Shown here in pieces: positions 57,900 to 64,000 of a stretch of 64,000 bases of DNA; position 1 is the stretch's first letter; each line of letters opens with the position of its first letter. A program made the position numbers and the translations under genes. The DNA comes from Papaver somniferum (taxonomy: Eukaryota; Streptophyta; Magnoliopsida; Ranunculales; Papaveraceae), in NCBI RefSeq assembly GCF_003573695.1, contig NC_039366.1:163746770-163810769 (forward strand), given 5' to 3'. The notes below the pieces were generated by a model. That model did no database searches. It saw only the letters and a program-made list of their open reading frames with translations, and was not told where the DNA came from.

Positions 57900-60260
57900 T
57901 GTTAGAGCACTGCTCGGTCGAACTCGCATGTGTTGCTATCTCAAGCATGTTTGTCAATGTTGGTGATCAAAACTATAAGTCTTGATTTCTAGTCTACTAT
58001 ATCTAAGTCTCGTACTAGGATAGAAAGTGTAGTTGAGCTCAAGAACTCCATGACGATCATCATACAAGACGAAGAACTACTCAAGGAACTGGTGGAACTT
58101 CATCGACTAAAAGGTAGATGGAGACTTGAACTTATCTATCAATCAAAAGTCTATCTACTTTATCTCCTATCTTGAGACAAAAGTCGTTTTGCTATATATA
58201 CTTTGGTTATACACATTTGCTATTTCGAGCCGAGTTTATCTCGCTTATCTATTTCTCGAAATATGTGTTGATAAGCTTTCGCTTTGGACAAGTTCATCTT
58301 TACCTAGTGACGAAAGTCATGTTATGTTTCAATCACTTGAAAATGGCTTTAACGAAAAATGGTTTGTGAATAACAACTATATAACGTCCTCTAAGAATGC
58401 TTCAATATTTGAAATGAGAGTTTAGATTTTATAACCAATGTTGGATATAAGCATTGTATGGTAACACATACATGTATAAGTCCTTATTCCTTGAACCAAA
58501 GTCTGTGTACTTTGCTGCTCAGGAAACCGGAACAGAGTCCGCGAACCCAGTCCGCGTACTGTCGGAGGTTCTCTTCCCGAGAAAATCTGTTGGAGTTTGT
58601 GAACTATTTACAAACTTATTCCGGGTACTTAAGTCCGCGTACCTGGTCCGCGTACTTAGGTTGGTTATATTCTAAAAACGATTATTCGTGAACTTATACT
58701 TATATTAACTAAGGAATGCAAGTTTGCAAACCGTGGCTATAAAGTTCATGAATCGATGCGAGTAAATCAAATCGTTTTTGTTTCGATTGTGTATTGTATA
58801 CTTCTATAAGATCTAAGCAATTGAACAACTCTCTAACTAGTTCATTTGAGTCATTTGAACTAGTTATGGTGAAGAAGAATATGGTTGATATGAAAGTGCT
58901 CATATGGCTAACATTTGGTTAACTAATATTGAACCAACAAATGTACATGTTTGGGTACAGTTACACAAACCTAAAATGTGCATTTCATTTGTGTGTAACA
59001 AGCTAAGTTATCGATCTAACGGTTGAAAGATATTAGCTTGAATCAGGTTTTCATCTAACGGTGAATATTGAATGCGTTGTTACCAAGCTAACATTGATTG
59101 CAAATCCTAATTTAAAAGAATACTTAAAGGAGAACTCTAGCAATCGGGAAACCTAATCCTCACACCTCCTGTATGATACTAGTTGTATAATCTAAAGTCG
59201 ATTCTCCTTTAACCTTAGGTTTCTACTGAGATCCTGTAGGTTAACGACTTGAAGACTTCATTGGGATTGTGAAGCCAGACCGATACTACTTTCTTGTAGT
59301 TGTGTGATATGATCTTGCTGTTTCTATCGTATTGAGTAAAATCGTACCGATTGGCTTGAGATTGATATCTCCGATAGGCAAAATATAAAAGTAATCACAA
59401 ACATCTTCGTCTCATCGTTTGTGATTCCACAATATCTTCTTTCGCCTCGTCGATTAAGATTATTGTGAGGTGATTGATAATACTAGGCTGTTCTTCGGGA
59501 ATATAAGTCCGGGTTATCAATTGGTTCCTATTCACCTTGATTTATCAAAAGATGGAATAAAACTCGTAGGTATTTATGTGGAAGACAGATTTATCTATTA
59601 CCGTAGACTTTTCTGTGTGATACAGGTTTGTTTATTAAAGTCTTCGACTTTGGGTCGTAGCAACTCTTAGTTGTGGGTGAGATCAGCTAAGGGAATCAAG
59701 TGCGTGGTATCCTTCTAGGATCAGAGACGTAGGAGCATAACTGTACCTTGGATCAGAGTGAGATTGATTGGGGTTCAACTACAGTCCATACCGAAGTTAT
59801 TTTGTAGTAGGATAGTGTCTGTAGCGGCTTAATACAGTGTGTGTTCAATCTGGACTAGGTCCCGGGGTTTTTCTGCATTTGCGGTTTCCTCGTTAACAAA
59901 ACTTCTGGTGTCTGTGTTATTTCTTTTTCGCATTATATTGTTTATCTTTATAATTGAAATATCACAGGTTATGCGTTTGAATCAATCAATTGGGAAATCC
60001 GACCTTTGGTTGTTGATTGAAATTGATTGATACTTGAACATTGGTATTTGGTACCGTTCAAGTGATTTCTCTTGTATTCAATTTGACTCGCAGATTTCTA
60101 TTTGCTTGAGTAAGAATTGAATCGAGAAAGAGAGGTATAACTCTTTGATATAATTTATTAAGATTGAGTCTAGTTGATTCTCTTAAAAGTATATTGGAGT
60201 TTGTCCGTACAGATTGCTAAGCGAAATATTGGGTGTGGTTGTTAGACCCCCGCTTTTTCA
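57900..60260 (+). repeat. 3' LTR of Copia element 3
   Basis: 2361 bp, TGTTAGAGCACTGC...CGCTTTTTCA, with the CTTAT duplication directly after. It matches the 5' LTR over its whole length with scattered changes. Confidence 0.92.
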
Positions 60261-60576
60261 CTTATCCCTTTTGCGTCCGCAGGTTTCCAAGAGTAGCTTG
60301 TAGGTGCAAATGCTAAGATTAACCGTCTCGAGGGACAAGTATCTTCGTTGGGACAGCTCGTCAATTTGATGCTGCTGCAAAACTTAAGGTTGCGTCACTT
60401 CAGGAAGCTAATGACCAGTTCAGTGCTCAGATGATGGAGCTTCGTCGGAAATCAGCTTCAGATCTGGAGGTTTAGTCCTCCCAGAGCGTTCGGTCATTGA
60501 CTACATCAAGAATGCCTTTGCTGAAGCTGAACTCCAAGCTGACGGGGTCGTCTTTCCCCGTCTTCCTTATTCTTGA

Positions 60577-61254
60577 TCCTCTTGTCTCGGCCTTTGTTTA
60601 GCCAGACTCTTTGTTGTTTTATGCCCTCAGTTGAGGTTCCCTTACGATGTCTCCCTTCTTTGAAACAATGCTTTCTGATGGTTTGAACCTTTGTTATCTG
60701 CAACGTTTAAGACATGTCAGACATATTTTTGTAAAATTATTATTTCTCTCATGTTATTGCATGAATATTTTGTTTTAGACGTATTATGTCTAATTGATCG
60801 CACAATCAAGTTATCACAAGGTGCTAAGGTATGATTAACCTTTGGTGGAACATTCAACATCCTACCTAAGTATCCTTTGTCCAGAAGGTACCATGGTGGC
60901 GAGGGTTCCTACGTGGGAAATAGTTTTCCTGTAACCCTACGCGTTCAGTGCGAAGACTGCTTTACTTCAACAAGGTATCTCTATAGGGGATATCTTATTT
61001 TTTCTTATGCCTCATGAAAGGAGCCTTCGCCCCGAGGATCCAATATTGACATATGCACAATTATTGCCTTGCCTTGCATCATCGTCAATCCTGACAGAGG
61101 GTGTCTATTCTAACCCAATTTTATTAATTAAAAAATATCTTTTTAGCAAAAAGTTTCTTTCATTGATTAGTAAGGTTTATAATACCTTTGATCAGGGATA
61201 GAACATGGTAGGCTACTGCCCGTTCCTTTCTTCTCTTGAATAATCACCATTCTC
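60577..61254. other. Gap between convergent aORF and Tat pol ends
   Basis: No ORF is supported. The plus-strand aORF ends at 60576 and minus-strand pol ends at 61255, so the two genes converge here and both transcripts should terminate in or beyond this 680-bp stretch. Confidence 0.5.
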
Positions 61255-62386
61255 TTACGGGTAGTATTTTTTTAGGTACATTGCATTCCAGGGATGTTGT
61301 AATACTTCACCTTTGGGGGTCCTTAGGTAGTAAGACCCTTTTCCGCCAATGTCGTGTATGATATAGGGCCCGCCCATGTCGGAGCTAGCTTGCCCCACTC
61401 CTTCTTTCTTTGATATGACGTAATTTTGTCGTAGTACGTACTCTTCGACCATGAAGTTTCGGGGATGACCCATTTGTTGTATTCTCGAGCTAGCCTTCGT
61501 TGATAGTTTACCATCTTTTGCAAAGCTACCTCCCTTTTTTCTTCAAGGTCACCCATCTTCTCTAGCATCAAGTATGTTGTTAGATTCTTCTCTCATGCCT
61601 CCGTTTTTGTTGTTGGGAGTATTACCTCCGTTGGGATGACTCTTCGGCTCCGTAGGTCAACAGGAATGGAGTTTCCCCCGTAGCTGACCTTCTTGTAGTT
61701 CGATAATCCCATAGGATGTTGTGCAGTTGTGCGCACCACCTCTTTTTGTATACTCCGAGCTTCTTCTTTAAGTTCATTGCTATGGTTTTGTTGGTTTCCT
61801 CCGCTTGTCCGTTGCTCTTAGGATATATAGGAGTGTACTTGTTCTTTTGAATGTTGAAAGTATCAAACAACATGGCGATGTTCTTTCCTTGTAACTGTTT
61901 GCCATTGTCAGAGACTATGGCGGCTGGTATTCCGAACCTGCATATGATTTGCTCAAACAAGAATTTAAAGACATATGTGTCCCTAATTCTTGCCAAAGGC
62001 TTTGCTTCCACCCACTCGGTGAAGTAGTCCGTCGCCACAATGAGGTATTTTCTTTTTGAGGTTCCCTCTATCAAGGGTTCGACAATATCAACCCCCCATT
62101 TGACAAATGGCCAAGGGATGATGACTGAGTTGAGCTCCGTTGTTGGTGCTTTGATCTTTCTGGCAAAGCGTTAGGCATCTTTCACATCGCTTATCTACAT
62201 TCTTCGAATCTTCGTCTATGCTTAGCCAGTAGTATCCTTGCATTTTGGATTTAACCGCCAAGGATCTTCTTCCACTATGGTTGCCGGCATCTCCGCTGTG
62301 TATATCGTGGAGTATTCTCCTTCCTTCGGTTCGTTAGAGGCACCGCATCAGAGGTCCGAGAAATGACCTCCTATACAGTATTCCAT
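61255..62386 (-). pseudogene. Tat Gypsy integrase (zinc domain, DD35E core, C-terminus)
   Basis: Joins element cDNA to host DNA. Minus-strand order: degraded HHCC zinc domain at ~62386-62100 (HDIHSGDAGNH, then KRCERC); catalytic core 62074-61622 with D16 in ATDYFTEW, D56 in VSDNG and E92 in NGQAEETNK, 35 residues between the last two (DD35E); C-terminal segment 61571-61255 with VLRQNY, GKGSYYLRTPKGE and a clean end at LKKYYP-stop. The core ORF is intact, but the zinc domain and the core/C-terminus junction are frame-shifted, so the protein is dead as it stands. Confidence 0.88.
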
Positions 62387-63294
62387 CATGAAGGATGTAC
62401 ATGCTGCTTTTGACTCGAGTTTCCGGGCTTCTTTAACATCGGCTGGTAAGATACCTTTGTCAAGGTACTGGTGGATTGGAATTCTCCAATCATTTTCCGC
62501 TTCGCTGTTGTTTCCTTCGTCTGACATAGATTGGTCTTTTTCAGACTCTTCAGCTTCGTCATCTGGCTCTTTATTTCTTCGTTTGCTTTTCCTTCATCTG
62601 CTTCTCTCATGGACCGAGTTTGAACATCCACAGCCTCCTCAGCGCCTGAGGTAGGTCCCTCTATCGAAGGTTCGTAGATCCTTCCAATTTGCACGGCGAC
62701 GGTGTTTCTGTCTTTTAGCATAGACGATATGAATGCTAAGGCATCTGTGTGTCTGTTGTCTTTTCGACATACATGCCTGAATGCTACATTGTTGATATTG
62801 GACGCATGCTCCTGAGCTAGCTTTAAGTACGAAGATAGCTCTGGATGTAAAGTTTGGTATTTGAGTTCGATTTGTCTAATGACCAGCTGTGAATCACTAG
62901 TCAATCGAACATCTGATAAGCCCTGCTCCCGTTCCAAGCGTAAACCATGTATGACCGCCTCATATTTTTTGATGTTATTGGTGTATTGTTCGAGTTCTAA
63001 CCTGAATGCATAGATGAGTCGGTCTCTAGTAGGGGTTGTTATTACAATCCTTATGCCTGCGCCTTCTCCATTGGAGGAGCCATCTAGGAATATTTCTCAC
63101 CTTCGTGAGTTCTGAGGTTCTAATAGATCCTCCGGGTCCTGCTTGTCTTCCTCCATTCCTGGGATATCGTCTATCTCCGCTTCGTCGCTGAGAGGTAGGT
63201 CTGCCAGAAAGTCTGCTAAGATTTGTGATTTCCCAGCCTTCCTTGTTTCAAATATTATGTGAAACTGTTTGATCATGGCATTCCATTTTTCCAC
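62386..63294 (-). pseudogene. Tat second RNase H domain (RVT_3 type) and linker
   Basis: After the first RNase H comes ADFLADLPL and an acidic linker (IDDIPGMEEDKQDPED), then a TGA at 63097-63099. In the same frame follow FLDGSSNGEGAGI, YEAVIHGLRLE, TSDSQLV and RKDNRHTDAL: the D, E, D, D residues of an RNase H fold are all visible. An extra plant/archaeal-type RNase H after the usual one is a known trait of the Tat lineage. The C-terminal third, after SSML, is a Lys/Glu-rich linker to integrase and loses the frame at 62386. Confidence 0.85.
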
Positions 63295-64000
63295 CTTTCC
63301 AACCTTCTCAGTGCTATCAGGATTTGACCTATCTGAGCCTTTGTGAAGACTCGGATGGTATGTGCATCAAAATATATCCTTAGTTTTTGTGTTGCCACTA
63401 CTAAGGCATATATGAGTTGTTCCACCTTGGTGTAGTTATGCTTCACTGAACTGAGTGTCTTGCTGATGTAGTAGATGGGCTTTTCTCCTTGCCCTTGGTC
63501 TCGTACCAATACTGCGCTCACAGCGTAGTTTGTTGCTGCTAAGTATAAGGTGAGTATTTCACCTGGCTCTGGCTTCTGTAAGATAGGTACTGAGACCAAG
63601 TACTCCTTGATTTTTTTGGAAGGATTGCTCGCACTTCGTGGTCCACATAAACCTGCTTCCTTTCCTTAAGGTATCGAAAAATTCTTTGGATTTGTCCGAT
63701 GACCTTGCTATGAATCTTCCCACAGAGGCCAAGATTCCATTTAGCTTTTGTACTCCTTTTAGTGTTTTTGGAGATGGCATCTCCATTATTGCTATGACCC
63801 TTTCGGGGTCCACTTCTATTCCTCGCTTAGTTACCAAGTATCCTAGGAACTTTCCCGAGGTTACTCCAAACATGCATTTCTCCAGGTTTACTTTCATGTG
63901 AAATTTTCTCATGGCTTCAAATATCTCCCTTAGATCTGACAGGTGGTTTTTCGCCTCTTTTCTTTTGACGAGCATGTTGTCCACGTAGACTTCTAGTATC
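63273..64000 (-). pseudogene. Tat reverse transcriptase C-terminus and first RNase H (runs off window)
   Basis: From the edge: VDNMLVKRKE (just after the YVDD site, which is outside or at the edge), HLSDLREIFEAMRKFHMKVN, EKCMFGVTSGKFLGYLVTKRGI, typical Gypsy RT palm/thumb. Then a frameshift at an A-run on the minus strand (63607-63620) and the first RNase H, with YLAATNYAVSAVLVRD and PIYYISKTLSS (63599-63273). Upstream protease and gag lie beyond the right edge. Confidence 0.88.

Larger units (their letters stand above)
47083..60260 (+). mobile_element. Copia element 3 (Sirevirus-like, non-autonomous, rearranged), 13.2 kb
   Basis: 5' LTR 47083-49451, 3' LTR 57900-60260, perfect 5-bp target duplications CTTAT at 47078-47082 and 60261-60265. 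It lies inside an intron of the aORF (47019-60282), which without it is about 81 bp. The interior has no RT or integrase. It contains a 3.6-kb nested TG...CA element (52012-55618) and an internal LTR fragment (55920-56201) joined to a second interior segment. Confidence 0.92.
26816..60576 (+). pseudogene. Tat antisense additional ORF (aORF), 'putative gypsy-type transposon' family, multiply interrupted
   Basis: Start MRLPNKPVRR at 26821. Pieces in order: 26816-27828 (Pro/Glu-rich N-terminus, then the globular domain with LPLAEIAKYFRLHKFDIS and GQLAAGMLLPLF); 27889-28041 (Ala/Pro/Ser linker, basic TRTRKRKA); 28174-28820 plus 45622-45821 (acidic then Ser-rich, then LTELGKGKLPE); 45910-46278 plus 46783-47018 (coiled coil, e.g. 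LSSENTSLQTDIEDLRTE); 60283-60576 (coiled coil, ending FPRLPYS-stop). Introns at 27829, 28042-28173 and 47019-60282 have GT/AG ends; the acceptor near 27888 is unclear. In-frame stops: TGA 27324, TAA 28219, TGA 46841, TAG 60294, plus frameshifts near 28340, 60370 and 60475. Known background: Tat-lineage elements often carry an extra ORF, sometimes antisense, between pol and the 3' LTR, with Transposase_28-like or plant-mobile-domain products. The role is unknown. Confidence 0.7.

Noticed and set aside
1..64000. tRNA, rRNA or other structured RNA genes
   Set aside because: None was recognised on either strand by eye; a tRNA or covariance-model scan was not possible.

Overview
This is a plant nuclear window, probably a eudicot. 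The evidence is spliced genes with GT/AG introns, LTR retrotransposons primed by initiator-Met-type and tRNA-Asp-like sites, L1-type LINEs, a hAT-type MITE and a plant DUF604 glycosyltransferase gene. The poppy family (Papaveraceae) is a guess from the general look of the long LTRs; nothing seen here proves it. Only one plausible host gene is present. Almost everything else is nested, decayed transposable elements.

Layout. 1-468 holds a short degenerate repeat array. 469-2922 is a complete solo Copia LTR with a perfect 5-bp target duplication. 2923-5269 shows nothing recognisable. 5270-8336 looks like a decayed DNA transposon: a small ORF with an internal 48-bp duplication, a spliced Myb/SANT-like fragment and arrays of ~70-bp units, each holding an imperfect palindrome (AATCGGTTTATA...TAAACCGATT). 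9482-9630 is a tiny 5'-truncated LINE with target duplications. 10683-13107 (minus) is the DUF604 gene. 13927 to about 25240 (minus) is an L1-type LINE, split in its endonuclease domain by a 6.4-kb Athila-like non-autonomous Gypsy element (16590-22978).

From about 25278 to beyond the right edge lies one minus-strand Tat-lineage Gypsy element. Its 3' LTR is at about 25.28-26.3 kb. Its pol (reverse transcriptase end, two RNase H domains, integrase) is at 61255-64000 on the minus strand. Between them, in antisense (plus strand), runs an additional ORF (aORF) with its own TATA box, a 5'UTR intron, several coding exons and a coiled-coil C-terminal half. This aORF has been opened four times: by a 16.8-kb composite of two Copia elements (28821-45621), by a 496-bp hAT-type MITE (46279-46774), by a 13.2-kb Copia element lying exactly in an ~81-bp intron (47083-60260), and inside that element by a 3.6-kb TG...CA element (52012-55618). 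Removing each insert rejoins the aORF reading frame or intron, which supports the boundaries.

The three Copia elements share ~2.4-kb LTRs, a TGGTATCAGAGC-type primer site, several GGGGGAGA tracts before the 3' LTR (Sirevirus-like) and small coiled-coil ORFs. None has recognisable reverse transcriptase or integrase, so they look like a non-autonomous group moved in trans. Two carry recombinant joints: a five-base microhomology joining two LTR subfamilies at 36908-36912, and an internal LTR fragment at 55920-56201.
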